Positions 8,752 to 18,281 of a stretch of 64,000 bases of DNA are shown here, piece after piece (position 1 is the first letter of the stretch; each line of letters begins with the position of its first letter). Origin of the DNA: Collinsella sp. GTDB lineage: Bacteria; Actinomycetota; Coriobacteriia; Coriobacteriales; Coriobacteriaceae. The notes under the pieces were generated by a model that saw only the letters and a list, made by a program, of their open reading frames with translations, searched no databases and was not told the origin of the DNA. The translations under genes and the position numbers were made by a program. The stretch covers positions 166,951 to 230,950 of the forward strand of contig DXMV01000024.1 of NCBI GenBank assembly GCA_019414055.1. Reading direction: 5' to 3'.

Positions 8752-9792
8752 TTAAGCAGTTTTGACGCCCGTCCGGTTAAAAAAAGCGGCCAGATGCGTA
8801 TACATCACGCAACGCGTAGGTTTGGCACTGGCAATCGGTCCAAACAACAAGCCGAGTCCACGATGGTTGCCCTTGAGTGCCGCAGCCATCTGACGAGTTC
8901 GAGATGCCTCGAGCATATCACGCATGCGGGCGGAACGCTCAATTGAAGAAACCCCATGCGGGCTCAAGCACAAATTTTCGATGCAGGCGACCAGCCCGGC
9001 GAAGTAAAACATATGGCTCGCCACCTTTAGCTGCGCGTCACCGTTCGCCTCTGCCAGCGAATCAATAAGCTCGTCGAGCGCCCGGGCGTCATCGGTAAGC
9101 TTGGCAAACAATGTGGGGTCAAAAGCATCTGTAAGCCGTGGCGCCACCGCATGGAAACAGGCATCACCGCACCCGGATATGCATTGCGCCTGCGAAAGAG
9201 CGCATGTCATAAACCCAATCGAGCGAAACGCACGGTCGCGCGACAAACACGTCTCGAACAGCGTGCGGCTGTACATCACACCGGGAGTCTGGGCAATCAG
9301 GCCGCCGGAAATCATTTGAGACAGACCGGCCGCCAATGAAGCACGGTCATCGATCGCAAGAGAGGTGGCATCCAGTACACGCGAATGGCGCTCACGATGA
9401 GCATCGTAGCGGTCGAGCGATGCCGTGGGAATCACCATGTCTGCCGCAGCATCACACGCAACATCGACCATCTTGGAAAGGGACTGTGGGGCAAACCACT
9501 CGTCGGCGTTCATGGCAACAATCTGCAATCCACGCGAGGCGGCAAAACCGGCCTTGAGACATGCTCCGCGCGCCGAATCCTCGACGTCAATCAAATCGAT
9601 GTGAATATCTCTGCCGGCGGCAACCTCGAGCGAATGGCGCACACCCGGTGCAACATCGCGGCATACGATGACAATCTGCAAATCATAGAGGTCTTGGTTC
9701 TGGATACTCTCGAGCGCACGCATCGCATAGCTGGGCGAACCTTCTACCACAAGGATCACCGAAAGTCGCGGATGCGAGCCACGTCGAACCAA
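8752..9792 (-). CDS. Family 2 glycosyltransferase-like protein
   Basis: 346 aa. The N-terminal ~110 residues are a GT-A nucleotide-sugar domain: SVILVVEGSPSYAMRALESI, a DLQIVIVCRD strand, and AMNADEWFAP in place of the DxD-type site. The remainder is helical and poorly conserved, with no TM segment. The only start agreeing with the domain is TTG at 9790-9792, preceded by GAGAGGACGG. Acceptor and sugar donor cannot be told; the divergent DxD equivalent makes activity uncertain. Neighbours truA and argR give no pathway clue. Confidence 0.65.
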   Translation of the reverse strand: MVRRGSHPRLSVILVVEGSPSYAMRALESIQNQDLYDLQIVIVCRDVAPGVRHSLEVAAGRDIHIDLIDVEDSARGACLKAGFAASRGLQIVAMNADEWFAPQSLSKMVDVACDAAADMVIPTASLDRYDAHRERHSRVLDATSLAIDDRASLAAGLSQMISGGLIAQTPGVMYSRTLFETCLSRDRAFRSIGFMTCALSQAQCISGCGDACFHAVAPRLTDAFDPTLFAKLTDDARALDELIDSLAEANGDAQLKVASHMFYFAGLVACIENLCLSPHGVSSIERSARMRDMLEASRTRQMAAALKGNHRGLGLLFGPIASAKPTRCVMYTHLAAFFNRTGVKTA

Positions 9793-9953
9793 ATTATCCG
9801 TCCTCTCGACAGCAATGAATCAAACCGTGGTTCATGGTACACCCCGGCAATAAAAGCAATGAGACACCGGTTGCATTGCACGCCAAGAACAGATGTTGCA
9901 CACGCGCAGCCCACAGATGACAGGTGTCGACGCACGACACGTCGAGCCCTCCC

Positions 9954-10778
9954 CTAGTCGAGCACGACAAGCTCGGCGGGATCGTAATCCACGCCCATAA
10001 ACGTAAGGCCGCAGGCAGGAGCCGTGGGGCCCGCAGCGGTACGGTCGCAAGCATCGATAACCTCGCGCATCCACTCGGGTTCACGGCGATGCATGCCAAT
10101 CTCGACAAGCGTGCCCACGATCGTACGGACCATCGAATGCAGAAACGCATTGCCCTCGATGGTGAACGTCAGGATGTCCTCGCCAAACGCAACCTCATGG
10201 CCAAATTCGGCACGCATCACGCAGCGATGCGTGGGCTTGTCGACGGCCGAGGCAACCTTGCAAAAGCTTTTAAAGTCCTGCTCGCCCAGCAGCGCGGGGC
10301 AGGCAGCAGACATCGCCTCAACATCCAAGGGATAGCGATGCCACCACACGGCACCGCGGGACAGCACGGGGCGCGCATCTCGATCGGCAATACGGTACGT
10401 ATACGTACGTGAACGCGCGTCAAAACGCGCAGAAAAGCCTTTACGGGCCTTGTAGACCTCGTTTATGGCGATATCTTTGGGTAGCAGGGCATCCATGGCC
10501 CGCAGCCACCTACGGCGCGTACAAGCGAGCTCAGCGTCCGTTACGGGCACGCTGATGTACTGAGCCACGGCATGCACGCCGGCATCGGTACGCCCCGCAC
10601 ACGTCAGATCGATCGGGCGGCGAAGCAGCGTCTCGATGGCTCGACGTAGCTCACCCGCAACCGTCGTCTGTCCCGGCTGCTCGGCAAATCCGCTATACGA
10701 CGAGCCATCATAGGCCACACGAAATACGAGTGTGGCGTCAAGCTCGGAAATCGAATTGAAATCAGACGGCGCAGTCAT
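9954..10778 (-). CDS. truA: tRNA pseudouridine(38-40) synthase A
   Basis: 274 aa. FRVAYDGSSYSGFAEQPGQTTV at the start and the catalytic motif CAGRTDAGVHA (Asp nucleophile) identify TruA, which modifies the anticodon stem of many tRNAs. The C-terminus has FLHSMVRTIVGTLVEIG. The ATG at 10778 (MTAPSD) is preferred, with GGGAG upstream. It follows rplQ, a common position in Gram-positive alpha operons, but a terminator separates them. Confidence 0.94.
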   Translation of the reverse strand: MTAPSDFNSISELDATLVFRVAYDGSSYSGFAEQPGQTTVAGELRRAIETLLRRPIDLTCAGRTDAGVHAVAQYISVPVTDAELACTRRRWLRAMDALLPKDIAINEVYKARKGFSARFDARSRTYTYRIADRDARPVLSRGAVWWHRYPLDVEAMSAACPALLGEQDFKSFCKVASAVDKPTHRCVMRAEFGHEVAFGEDILTFTIEGNAFLHSMVRTIVGTLVEIGMHRREPEWMREVIDACDRTAAGPTAPACGLTFMGVDYDPAELVVLD

Positions 10779-10812
10779 GGACGCTCCCAACAAACAAGCA
10801 ACGGTATCGCGA

Positions 10813-10844
10813 CAAAAAAAGAGGGGTACGCGAACGTACCCCTC
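10813..10844 (-). terminator. Terminator of the ribosomal operon after rplQ
   Basis: GAGGGGTACG (10821-10830) pairs with CGTACCCCTC (10835-10844) around CGAA, with a seven-base T-run on the minus strand. Confidence 0.9.
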
Positions 10845-10870
10845 GAATATAGCCTATGCAGACGGAATGT

Positions 10871-11338
10871 CTACTCAGCGGTCTCCTCAGCAGGAGCCTC
10901 CTCCACAGCCTCGACCTTCTTGGGAGCAGCGGCCTTCTTGGGGGCCGGAGCAGCCTTCTTGGCCTTAGGCGTGCAAGGCTCGGTGACGAGCTCCATGATA
11001 ACGATGGGAGCGTTGTCGCCCTTACGGTTACCGAGCTTCATGATGCGGGTGTAACCGCCGTTGCGGTCCTGCCACATGCCCTGAGCAGCCTTGTCGAAAA
11101 TCTCGGCAACGAGCTGCTTATCGCCGAGCTTGGCGATAGCCAGACGACGAGAGTGCAGGTCGCCCTTCTTGGCCCAAGTGATGATCGGGTCGACGACCGA
11201 ACGCAGCGCCTTAGCACGGGTCTCGGTGGTCTTGATGCGGTCGTTCTCGAAGAGGGCCTTAGCAAGGCTCTTCTTCATGGCCTTGGTGTGGCTCGCATCG
11301 GTGCCGAGCTTCAGGCCCTTCTTAACGTTGTGACGCAT
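10871..11338 (-). CDS. rplQ: 50S ribosomal protein L17
   Basis: 155 aa; MRHNVKKGLKLGTDASHTKA and the following TTETRAKALR are L17 hallmarks. The conserved domain ends near residue 118; a Lys/Ala/Pro then Glu-rich tail extends it, as in many actinobacterial L17s. Last gene of the operon, 30 nt after rpoA. Confidence 0.97.
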   Translation of the reverse strand: MRHNVKKGLKLGTDASHTKAMKKSLAKALFENDRIKTTETRAKALRSVVDPIITWAKKGDLHSRRLAIAKLGDKQLVAEIFDKAAQGMWQDRNGGYTRIMKLGNRKGDNAPIVIMELVTEPCTPKAKKAAPAPKKAAAPKKVEAVEEAPAEETAE

Positions 11339-11368
11339 GGTCTAGTTTCTCCTCAAATATGCGAAGCA

Positions 11369-12310
11369 TTAAGCCTTCAGGCTCAGGCCCATGGACTCAA
11401 GCTTGTCCTTCACTTCCTCGATCGACTTAACACCGAAGTTACGGATGTTGAGCAGATCGTTCTCCGAGAACTCAACGAGTTGACGGACCGAGTGAATGCT
11501 GGCGCGCTTAAGGCAGTTGTAGGAACGGACGGAAAGGTCCAGATCCTCGATCTGCTTGTCCAGCTCGGCGTTGTCGTTGGTGACCTCGGGAGCGAAGATC
11601 GAAGCCTCCTCCTCGACCTCGGGGGTCTCGGCAAGGTTCATAAAGGCGGCCATATGCTGGTTGATGATATTGGCAGCCTGGACCACGGCGTCGCGCGGAG
11701 CGATGGAGCCGTTGGTCTCGATCTCGAGGACAAGGCGGTCGTAGTCGGTGTGCTGACCGACACGGCAAGCCTCAACGAGCTTGGCGCAACGGGACACCGG
11801 CGAGTACAGCGAGTCGACGTGGATCACACCGATGGGATCGTTGTCGCGCTTGTTAGCCTCGCCAGAGACATAGCCGCGGCCATAGCCGATGCGCATGCTC
11901 ATGGTGAGATGGCCACCCTCGGTGAGCGTAGCGATGTGCTGCTCGGGGTTGACCAGCTCAAACTCGGACGGAATAAAGAAGTCCGCACCGGTGACCTCGC
12001 AGGGGCCGTCAACCGAGATGGTGGCGGTCGCCTCGTCGGTCGTGCCGAGAGCCCTGAAGACAAGACCCTTGACATTCAGGACGATGTCGGTGACATCCTC
12101 GACCATGTTAGGGATGGTCATGAACTCGTGCTGTGCACCATCGATCTGAATAGCCTCGACGGCGGCACCCTCGAGCGAGGACAGAAGTACGCGACGAAGG
12201 GAGTTACCCAGCGTATCGCCGTAGCCACGCTCGAGCGGCTCGACGGAGACACGAGCAGACGTCTCGTTGATCTCTTCGACCTGAACCTGAGGCCTAATGA
12301 ATTCTGACAT
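11369..12310 (-). CDS. rpoA: RNA polymerase alpha subunit
   Basis: 313 aa. The N-terminal dimerisation domain contains EPLERGYGDTLGNSLRRVLL; the C-terminal domain (from ~245) contains LDLSVRSYNCLKRASIHSV and the helix-hairpin-helix NIRNFGVKSIEEVKDKL, which contacts UP elements and activators. Position between rpsD and rplQ is the canonical alpha-operon order. Confidence 0.98.
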   Translation of the reverse strand: MSEFIRPQVQVEEINETSARVSVEPLERGYGDTLGNSLRRVLLSSLEGAAVEAIQIDGAQHEFMTIPNMVEDVTDIVLNVKGLVFRALGTTDEATATISVDGPCEVTGADFFIPSEFELVNPEQHIATLTEGGHLTMSMRIGYGRGYVSGEANKRDNDPIGVIHVDSLYSPVSRCAKLVEACRVGQHTDYDRLVLEIETNGSIAPRDAVVQAANIINQHMAAFMNLAETPEVEEEASIFAPEVTNDNAELDKQIEDLDLSVRSYNCLKRASIHSVRQLVEFSENDLLNIRNFGVKSIEEVKDKLESMGLSLKA

Positions 12311-12342
12311 GTATTACCTCCAGCCTCAGCAGCCCGGATGGA

Positions 12343-12939
12343 CTACTTAGAGTAGAGCTCGACGATGAGCTGCTCGTTGATATCACCGCTGATCTGCTCA
12401 CGCGTCGGCAGAGCGAGCACGTTACCAGACAGCTTCTCGATATCGACCTCGAGCCAGCCAGGGACCTCAAAGCGCTCGGAGGAAATCAGGGCCTCCTTGA
12501 TGGGGAGGAGGTCACGGAACTTCTCGCCGACAGCGACGACGTCGCCGGCCTTGACGCGGTAGGACGGGATGTCCACGCGCTTGCCGTTCACGGTGAAGTG
12601 ACCGTGACGAACGGACTGACGAGCCTCTTTGCGGGTACGGGCGAAGCCAAGACGGAAGACGACGTTGTCGAGGCGAGACTCAAGGATGATCATGAGGTTC
12701 TCACCGGTGACGCCGTTCATCTTGCGGGCCTTGTTGAAGTAGCCGTGGAACTGCTTCTCCAGAACGCCATAGATAAACTTGACCTTCTGCTTCTCGCGCA
12801 GCTGCATGCCGTACTCAGATTCCTTGCGACGGCGCTTGGGCTGACGGATAGATTCCTTCTTGCTGCTGTAACCGAGCTCAGCGGGATCGATCCCGAGCTG
12901 ACGGCAGCGCTTAAGAACAGGAGTCCTGTCGATTGCCAT
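12343..12939 (-). CDS. rpsD: 30S ribosomal protein S4
   Basis: 198 aa. Starts MAIDRTPVLKRCRQLGIDP, with the S4 RNA-binding domain ESRLDNVVFRLGFARTRKEA and VRHGHFTVNGKRVDIPSY. Primary 16S binder; in E. coli also the translational repressor of the alpha operon. The N-terminal Cys-rich knuckle of some S4 proteins is absent. Confidence 0.97.
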   Translation of the reverse strand: MAIDRTPVLKRCRQLGIDPAELGYSSKKESIRQPKRRRKESEYGMQLREKQKVKFIYGVLEKQFHGYFNKARKMNGVTGENLMIILESRLDNVVFRLGFARTRKEARQSVRHGHFTVNGKRVDIPSYRVKAGDVVAVGEKFRDLLPIKEALISSERFEVPGWLEVDIEKLSGNVLALPTREQISGDINEQLIVELYSK

Positions 12940-12958
12940 ATTGATACGATCCTTTCAG

Positions 12959-13363
12959 TTACACGCGGCGACGCTTCTTGGGGCGGCAGCCGTTGTGCGG
13001 GATGGGGGTCTTGTCCTGGATACTCGAGACCTCGAGGCCAGCAGCCTGGAGGGAGCGGATGGCGGTCTCACGACCGGAGCCGGGGCCCTTGACGAAGACG
13101 GAAACCTTCTTCATACCGTGCTCCATGGCCTGCTTGGCAGCAGCCTCGGCAGCCATCTGGGCAGCGAACGGCGTGGACTTACGGGAGCCCTTGAAGCCCA
13201 CCTGGCCAGCCGACTTCCAGGAAATGACGTTGCCCTGGGGATCGGTGATCGAAACGATCGTGTTGTTGAACGTAGAACGAATGTGAGCCTGGCCCACGGA
13301 AATGTTCTTACGGTCCGCGCGCTTCAGACGGGCAGCGCGAACGTTCTTCTTAGCAGTAGCCAT
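12959..13363 (-). CDS. rpsK: 30S ribosomal protein S11
   Basis: 134 aa with HIRSTFNNTIVSITDPQGN and the C-terminal PHNGCRPKKRRRV typical of S11. Lies 14 nt after rpsM and 19 nt before rpsD. Confidence 0.97.
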   Translation of the reverse strand: MATAKKNVRAARLKRADRKNISVGQAHIRSTFNNTIVSITDPQGNVISWKSAGQVGFKGSRKSTPFAAQMAAEAAAKQAMEHGMKKVSVFVKGPGSGRETAIRSLQAAGLEVSSIQDKTPIPHNGCRPKKRRRV

Positions 13364-13377
13364 CTATCTAGCGCTCC

Positions 13378-13752
13378 TTATTTCTTCTTCTTAGCACCGA
13401 TCTGACGCTTCGGGCCCTTGCGGGTACGAGCGTTAGTGTGGGTGCGCTGGCCGCGGACCGGGAGGCCCTTGCGGTGACGAAGGCCGCGGTTGCAGCCGAT
13501 GTCCATAAGGCGCTTGACGTTCTGGTTGCGCTCACGGCGGAGGTCGCCCTCAACCATGATCTGGTTCTTATCGATATAATCGCGGATGGCGTTAACCTCA
13601 TCCTCGGTGAGGTCCTTAACGCGCGTATCCACGTTAACGTTGCACTCGACGCAGATCTTCGTCGCAGTGGTGCGGCCGATGCCGTAAATGTAGGTCAGAC
13701 CGATCTCAACGCGCTTCTCACGCGGGAGGTCGACACCATTAATACGGGCCAA
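13378..13752 (-). CDS. rpsM: 30S ribosomal protein S13
   Basis: 124 aa: MARINGVDLPREKRVEIGLT, YGIGRTTATKI helix-hairpin-helix, and GLRHRKGLPVRGQRTHTNAR near the end. Standard position after rpmJ. Confidence 0.97.
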   Translation of the reverse strand: MARINGVDLPREKRVEIGLTYIYGIGRTTATKICVECNVNVDTRVKDLTEDEVNAIRDYIDKNQIMVEGDLRRERNQNVKRLMDIGCNRGLRHRKGLPVRGQRTHTNARTRKGPKRQIGAKKKK

Positions 13753-13766
13753 CGTAGTCTCCTCTC

Positions 13767-13880
13767 TTAACCCTGACGCTGCTTATGACGGGGGTTCTCG
13801 CAAATGACGAGGACCTTGCCATGGCGCCTAATGATTTTGCACTTATCGCACATCTTCTTGACCGAAGGACGTACCTTCAT
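13767..13880 (-). CDS. rpmJ: 50S ribosomal protein L36 (zinc-ribbon form)
   Basis: 37 aa found by direct translation: MKVRPSVKKMCDKCKIIRRH, then GKVLVICENPRHKQRQG. Cys11, Cys14, Cys27 and His32 keep the C+ zinc ribbon. Located 14 nt upstream of rpsM. Confidence 0.96.
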   Translation of the reverse strand: MKVRPSVKKMCDKCKIIRRHGKVLVICENPRHKQRQG

Positions 13881-14030
13881 CGTTCTTCCTTTCGGTAGCG
13901 CTCAAACTACTTCCCTACTATCTACTCGCCCAGCCGCAGGCGTTTAAAACTATGGCTGGTCTTCACACACAATCCGACCGTAGGTTGAGCTAAGCCTTCA
14001 GTCGGAAATGGAGTGCGTGTATGCGTGCCG

Positions 14031-14255
14031 CTATTTGTAGCGATAGGTGATGCGGCCGCGGGTCAGGTCGTACGGGGAAAGCTCCACGACAACCCTGTCA
14101 CCGGGGAGAATACGGATGTAATTCATTCGGATCTTGCCAGAAATGTTGCACAGAACCGAATGACCGTTCTCGAGCTCAACCTTAAACATGGCGTTGGGCA
14201 GCGGTTCCTTTACCGTACCCTCGAGCTCAATTGCGTCTTCCTTCTTCACAAGCAA
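14031..14255 (-). CDS. infA: Translation initiation factor IF-1
   Basis: S1/OB-fold protein: EDAIELEGTVKEPLPNAMFK, ISGKIRMNYIRILPGDRVVV, LSPYDLTRGRITYRYK. The start is uncertain: TTG at 14255 (74 aa) or GTG at 14249 giving the standard 72 aa; both share the same AGAAAGA upstream. A 150-nt gap to rpmJ contains a weak stem formed by CCGAC/GTCGG near 13976-14007. Confidence 0.95.
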   Translation of the reverse strand: MLVKKEDAIELEGTVKEPLPNAMFKVELENGHSVLCNISGKIRMNYIRILPGDRVVVELSPYDLTRGRITYRYK

Positions 14256-14394
14256 TCATCTTTCTCTAGAAAACGACAGCGATTGAGTATTCTACAATAC
14301 GCGTGCACGTATCGTAATATCTTCGTAATGGCTCCACAACTAAGTGAAACTAGTTACTTTGAAATGTAAATGCCGGAGAATTTGAACGCGGCCT

Positions 14395-15183
14395 CTACAT
14401 CTCGCCTCCTTGCAAGGAACACCAGGCGCCTTGCGCGTCGGTAGTAAGAATCACCGGGCCGTCATCGGTGATGGCGACGGTGTTCTCATAGTGCGCGGCG
14501 GGCAGGTGGTCGTTGGTCGTGACGATCCAACCGTCGGAGCCCGTGCTCACATGATTGGATCCCATCGTGACCATCGGCTCGATAGCAATGACCATACCAG
14601 CCTGGAGACGAACGCCCCTCCCCTTCTTTCCGTAATTCGGAACGTTGGGGTCCTCGTGCATCACATGGCCAATACCGTGCCCCACATAATCGCGAAGCAC
14701 GCCATAGCCGTGAGACTCGGCGAGGGACTGGACGGCATAACCAACATCCCCGATATGGTTACCGGGAACAGCCTGCTCGATGGCAGTCTTAAGGCAATCG
14801 CGCGTAACCTCGCACAGGGCCTTGGCCTCGGGCGTGGGGGTACCGACGAAAAACGTCCAAGCATTATCGCCGACCCAACCGTCGACAACGGCACCCGTAT
14901 CGATGGAGATGATATCGCCATCGCGCAGGATCATGTCGGGATTGGGAATACCGTGCACCACGGCATCGTTAATCGATGCGCAAATGGTACCGGGAAACCC
15001 GCCGTAGCCCTTAAAGGCCGGGGTGCCACCATGCATGCGGATAATCTGCTCCGCAAGCTGATCAAGCTCAAAGGTCGAAACACCAGGGCGAACCATGGCT
15101 CCAACGTGGCGGAGCGCCATCTTAGATAGCGCTCCTGCCTTCTTCATCTGCTCGATTTGCGTTGCAGACTTAATCTTGATCAT
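14395..15183 (-). CDS. map: Methionine aminopeptidase, type I
   Basis: 262 aa. Metal ligands are visible as IDTGA (Asp), GDNAWTF (Asp), GHGIG (His), IEPM (Glu) and YENTVAI (Glu). Removes initiator Met from nascent chains. Start codon overlaps the adk stop by 4 nt (ATGA), so translation is probably coupled. Lies between adk and infA as in many Gram-positive spc operons. Confidence 0.97.
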   Translation of the reverse strand: MIKIKSATQIEQMKKAGALSKMALRHVGAMVRPGVSTFELDQLAEQIIRMHGGTPAFKGYGGFPGTICASINDAVVHGIPNPDMILRDGDIISIDTGAVVDGWVGDNAWTFFVGTPTPEAKALCEVTRDCLKTAIEQAVPGNHIGDVGYAVQSLAESHGYGVLRDYVGHGIGHVMHEDPNVPNYGKKGRGVRLQAGMVIAIEPMVTMGSNHVSTGSDGWIVTTNDHLPAAHYENTVAITDDGPVILTTDAQGAWCSLQGGEM

Positions 15184-15806
15184 AGACCGAGAGCCTCTTT
15201 GACATCCCCGTACACGGTCTCGCGAGCCTGGTCACCGTTGACCGACTTGAGCAGACCCTGGCCACGATAGTAGTCGACGAGCGGGCTCGTGGACTTCTCG
15301 TAGACGTCGAGACGGTTCTTGATGGTCTCGGGCTTGTCGTCGTCGCGCTGATACATCTCGCCGGCGCACTTGGGGCAGGTGGCATCGGCAGCAGTGCCGG
15401 TGTAACCGCAGGCGCGGCAGGTGCGACGCGAAGACAGACGGTCGATGATGACCTCGGGGGCCACGTCGACCAGAAGGGCGCAATCGATCTCGCGACCCAT
15501 GGTGGAGAGCTCGGAATCGAGCGTCACAGCCTGGGCGGTGTTGCGCGGGAAGCCGTCGAGGATGAAGCCCTGCTGGGCGTCATCGGCGGCAAGGCGCTCC
15601 TTGACAAGGTCGATCACGAGCTGGTCGGGAACGAGCTCGCCAGCGTCCATGTACTTCTTAGCCTGAATACCAAGCTCGGTGCCACCCTTGACGGCAGCAC
15701 GCAGCAGGTCGCCCGTAGAAATGTGAGCGACGCCAAACTCGGCGACGAGCTCCTGTGCGACGGTGCCCTTACCGGCACCCGGAGCTCCGAGCAATACGAG
15801 GTTCAT
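15180..15806 (-). CDS. adk: Adenylate kinase
   Basis: 208 aa. P-loop GAPGAGKGT at the N-terminus, DGFPRN(T) and a LID domain carrying CRACGY and CPKC, a four-Cys zinc site typical of Gram-positive Adk. The ATG at 15806 has GGAGG 7 nt upstream; an in-frame TTG two codons earlier is less likely. Couples AMP/ATP interconversion, embedded in the ribosomal operon after secY. Confidence 0.97.
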   Translation of the reverse strand: MNLVLLGAPGAGKGTVAQELVAEFGVAHISTGDLLRAAVKGGTELGIQAKKYMDAGELVPDQLVIDLVKERLAADDAQQGFILDGFPRNTAQAVTLDSELSTMGREIDCALLVDVAPEVIIDRLSSRRTCRACGYTGTAADATCPKCAGEMYQRDDDKPETIKNRLDVYEKSTSPLVDYYRGQGLLKSVNGDQARETVYGDVKEALGL

Positions 15807-15824
15807 GAGCAATCCTCCTCTAGC

Positions 15825-17111
15825 CTATTTAAAGAATCCATCGTAATCATACATCTTGATCTGGCCTTCGAGCTTATCGACCGTGTCGAGCACGACGCCG
15901 ACCATGATGAGGATGGACGTGCCGCCAAATGCCTGGATCAGATGGTTACCCGTAAAGGAGAAGATGATCGAAGGCACGATGGCGATGAGCGCCAAAAAGA
16001 CAGCGCTGGGAAGCGTGATCTTGTTGAGCGCGTTCTTGATGTAGGCCGCGGTAGCCCTACCCGGACGCACGCCCGGAATAAAGCCGCCCTGTTTCTTAAG
16101 GTTGTCGGCCGTGTCATCGGGGTTGAACACCATGGAGGTGTAGAAGTACGCGAAGAAAACGATGAGGACAACGTTAAGCACCCAGTTGAGCCAACCGGTC
16201 GAAAGCGCGGAGGCAACTGCCTGAATCCAGCCGATGCCGGGGAAGAACACGGCAATCTGGGCCGGGAAGTACAGCAGCGCCGAAGCGAAGATAATCGGCA
16301 CGACGCCCGCGGTGTTGACCTTGATGGGCAGGTAGGTGGTCTGGCCACCCATCATGCGACGGCCCACGACGCGCTTGGCGTAGGAGACCGGGATGCGGCG
16401 CTGGCCGCGCTCAAGGAAAACGATCAGCGGGATGACCAGCAGGATGATGGCGCAGATGATCACCATGGTGATGATGCCACCGGCGTTACCCTCGGTGCTG
16501 GAGAAGATCGCCTGCGGAAGACCGGCCATGATGTTCGCGAAGATGATAAGCGACATGCCATTGCCGATACCGCGCTGGGTGATGAGCTCACCAATCCACA
16601 TGATCAGCATGGCGCCCGCAGTGAGCGTACCGACGATCATGAGGTCAAAGATGATCTCGGGAGCGCCGGCGCCGTTGAAGCTAATGCCGAAGCTCTTAAA
16701 GAGGAAGAGGTAACCCACGGAGTTGAGGATGGCCAAAGCCAAGGTAAGGTAACGCGAATACTGCGTAATCTTGGTCTGACCGACCTCGCCCTCGCGGGCA
16801 AGCTCATGCAGGGAAGGCACGACGGCCTGGAGCATCTGGAGGATAATCGAGCTCGTGATGTACGGCATGATGCCCAAAGAGAACACCGAGACATAGCTCA
16901 ACGCGCCACCAGAGAAAAGATTCAGGAGGGCCATAGCACCTGCGGCGACCGAGTTGCTCCCGGTCGAGAAAAGGCCCAGCATCCCCTGGAAGGGAATGCC
17001 GGGCACGGGAACGTGCGCACCAATGCGGTACACGACGAGCATAGCTATGGTAAAAAGAATCTTTTCGCGCAGTTCTTTGATGCGGAAAGCATTCTTAAGA
17101 CCATTTAGCAC
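15825..17111 (-). CDS. secY: Preprotein translocase subunit SecY
   Basis: 428 aa, ten hydrophobic segments, beginning MLNGLKNAFRIKELREKILF with plug-region HVPVPGIPF. Cytoplasmic loop KRVVGRRMMGGQTTYLPIKV and EQ-type C-terminal loops are present. Central pore of the Sec channel. Its first 7 nt overlap the end of rplO. Confidence 0.97.
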   Translation of the reverse strand: MLNGLKNAFRIKELREKILFTIAMLVVYRIGAHVPVPGIPFQGMLGLFSTGSNSVAAGAMALLNLFSGGALSYVSVFSLGIMPYITSSIILQMLQAVVPSLHELAREGEVGQTKITQYSRYLTLALAILNSVGYLFLFKSFGISFNGAGAPEIIFDLMIVGTLTAGAMLIMWIGELITQRGIGNGMSLIIFANIMAGLPQAIFSSTEGNAGGIITMVIICAIILLVIPLIVFLERGQRRIPVSYAKRVVGRRMMGGQTTYLPIKVNTAGVVPIIFASALLYFPAQIAVFFPGIGWIQAVASALSTGWLNWVLNVVLIVFFAYFYTSMVFNPDDTADNLKKQGGFIPGVRPGRATAAYIKNALNKITLPSAVFLALIAIVPSIIFSFTGNHLIQAFGGTSILIMVGVVLDTVDKLEGQIKMYDYDGFFK

Positions 17112-17554
17112 GGCAGCTCGACCTTTCCGCCGGCGGCCTCGATCTTGGCCTGCGCAGAAGCGCTGACCTTGTCGACCTTGACCGTGAACTTCTTGGTGAG
17201 CTCACCATTGCCGAGCACCTTGACGGGCTCGAACTCGCTCTTGGTGATGCGAGCGGCCTTAAGAGCGGCACCGTCGATTACAGCGCCGTCCTCGAACTTA
17301 CGCTCGAGACGCTCAACGTTGACAGCGGTGTACTCGATACGACGGGGGTTGCGGAAGCCCGGAAGCTTGGGCAGACGCATAGCCAGCGGAGTCTGGCCAC
17401 CCTCGAAGCCGGCACCCTTGGTGCCGCCAGAGCGGGAACCCTGGCCCTTCTGGCCGCGGCCAGAAGTGGTGCCGTGACCCGAAGAATTGCCACGGCCGAC
17501 GCGCTTGCGGTTCTTGGTGGAACCGGGCGCGGGAGTAAGATCGTGAAGCTGCAT
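17105..17554 (-). CDS. rplO: 50S ribosomal protein L15
   Basis: 149 aa: LHDLTPAPGSTKNRKRVGRG, the Gly/Arg/Ser-rich stretch and GFEGGQTPLAMRLPKLPGFR. Overlaps secY by 7 nt, 3 nt after rpmD. Confidence 0.97.
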   Translation of the reverse strand: MQLHDLTPAPGSTKNRKRVGRGNSSGHGTTSGRGQKGQGSRSGGTKGAGFEGGQTPLAMRLPKLPGFRNPRRIEYTAVNVERLERKFEDGAVIDGAALKAARITKSEFEPVKVLGNGELTKKFTVKVDKVSASAQAKIEAAGGKVELPC

Positions 17555-17557
17555 TTG

Positions 17558-17740
17558 CTACTCCTCTACAATCTCGACAAGGTGCTTGACCTTGAAGATC
17601 ATGCCGCGGACGGACTCGTTGTCAGCAATCTCGCGAACCTCGCGGATCCTGTGGAGACCGAGGGCACGGACAGTACGGACCTGGTCCTGCTTGCAACCGT
17701 TGGTGCTGCGGACCTGCTTGATCTTGATGGTGTCAGCCAT
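17558..17740 (-). CDS. rpmD: 50S ribosomal protein L30
   Basis: 60 aa: IKIKQVRSTNGCKQDQVRTV, then LGLHRIREVREIADNESVRG and a short acidic end. Two nt separate it from rpsE. Confidence 0.96.
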   Translation of the reverse strand: MADTIKIKQVRSTNGCKQDQVRTVRALGLHRIREVREIADNESVRGMIFKVKHLVEIVEE

Positions 17741-17742
17741 GC

Positions 17743-18267
17743 TTAGTTCTCCTTACCGACGAACATCTCGGAGACCGTCAGGCCACGGCGAGCCGCGACG
17801 TCCTCAGGGCTGGAGAGCTCCTTGAGGCCCTCGACGGCAGCCTTGATGATGTTAAGGCCGTTGTCGGTACCGAGGGACTTGGACAGGACGTTCTTGATGC
17901 CAGCAAGCTCGAAGAGGGGACGCACAGCGCCGCCGGCGATAACGCCGGTACCCTCGACAGCGGGCTTGATGATGATGCGGCCGGCACCAAAGTGACCGAG
18001 AACCTCGTGCGGGATGGTGCCCTCTTCGGTCACCGGCACGTGGAACATGTTCTTCTTGGCATCGAGAGACGCCTTGGAGATGGCCAGGGGCACCTCAGCG
18101 GACTTGCCCATGCCAACACCGACGTTGCCCTTGCCGTCGCCAACGACGACGAGAGCGACGAGGCTCATGCGACGACCACCCTTGACGGTCTTCGACACGC
18201 GGTTGATGTAAACGACGCGCTCCTCGAACTCGGAGGCCTCGCGCTGCTGCTTCTGATTACGAGCCAT
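17743..18267 (-). CDS. rpsE: 30S ribosomal protein S5
   Basis: 174 aa: EERVVYINRVSKTVKGGRRM, dsRBD-like SALVVVGDGKGNVGVGMGKS-type core and GAGRIIIKPAVEGTGVIAGG. Canonical spc position. Confidence 0.97.
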   Translation of the reverse strand: MARNQKQQREASEFEERVVYINRVSKTVKGGRRMSLVALVVVGDGKGNVGVGMGKSAEVPLAISKASLDAKKNMFHVPVTEEGTIPHEVLGHFGAGRIIIKPAVEGTGVIAGGAVRPLFELAGIKNVLSKSLGTDNGLNIIKAAVEGLKELSSPEDVAARRGLTVSEMFVGKEN

Positions 18268-18281
18268 GTGCTACATACCTC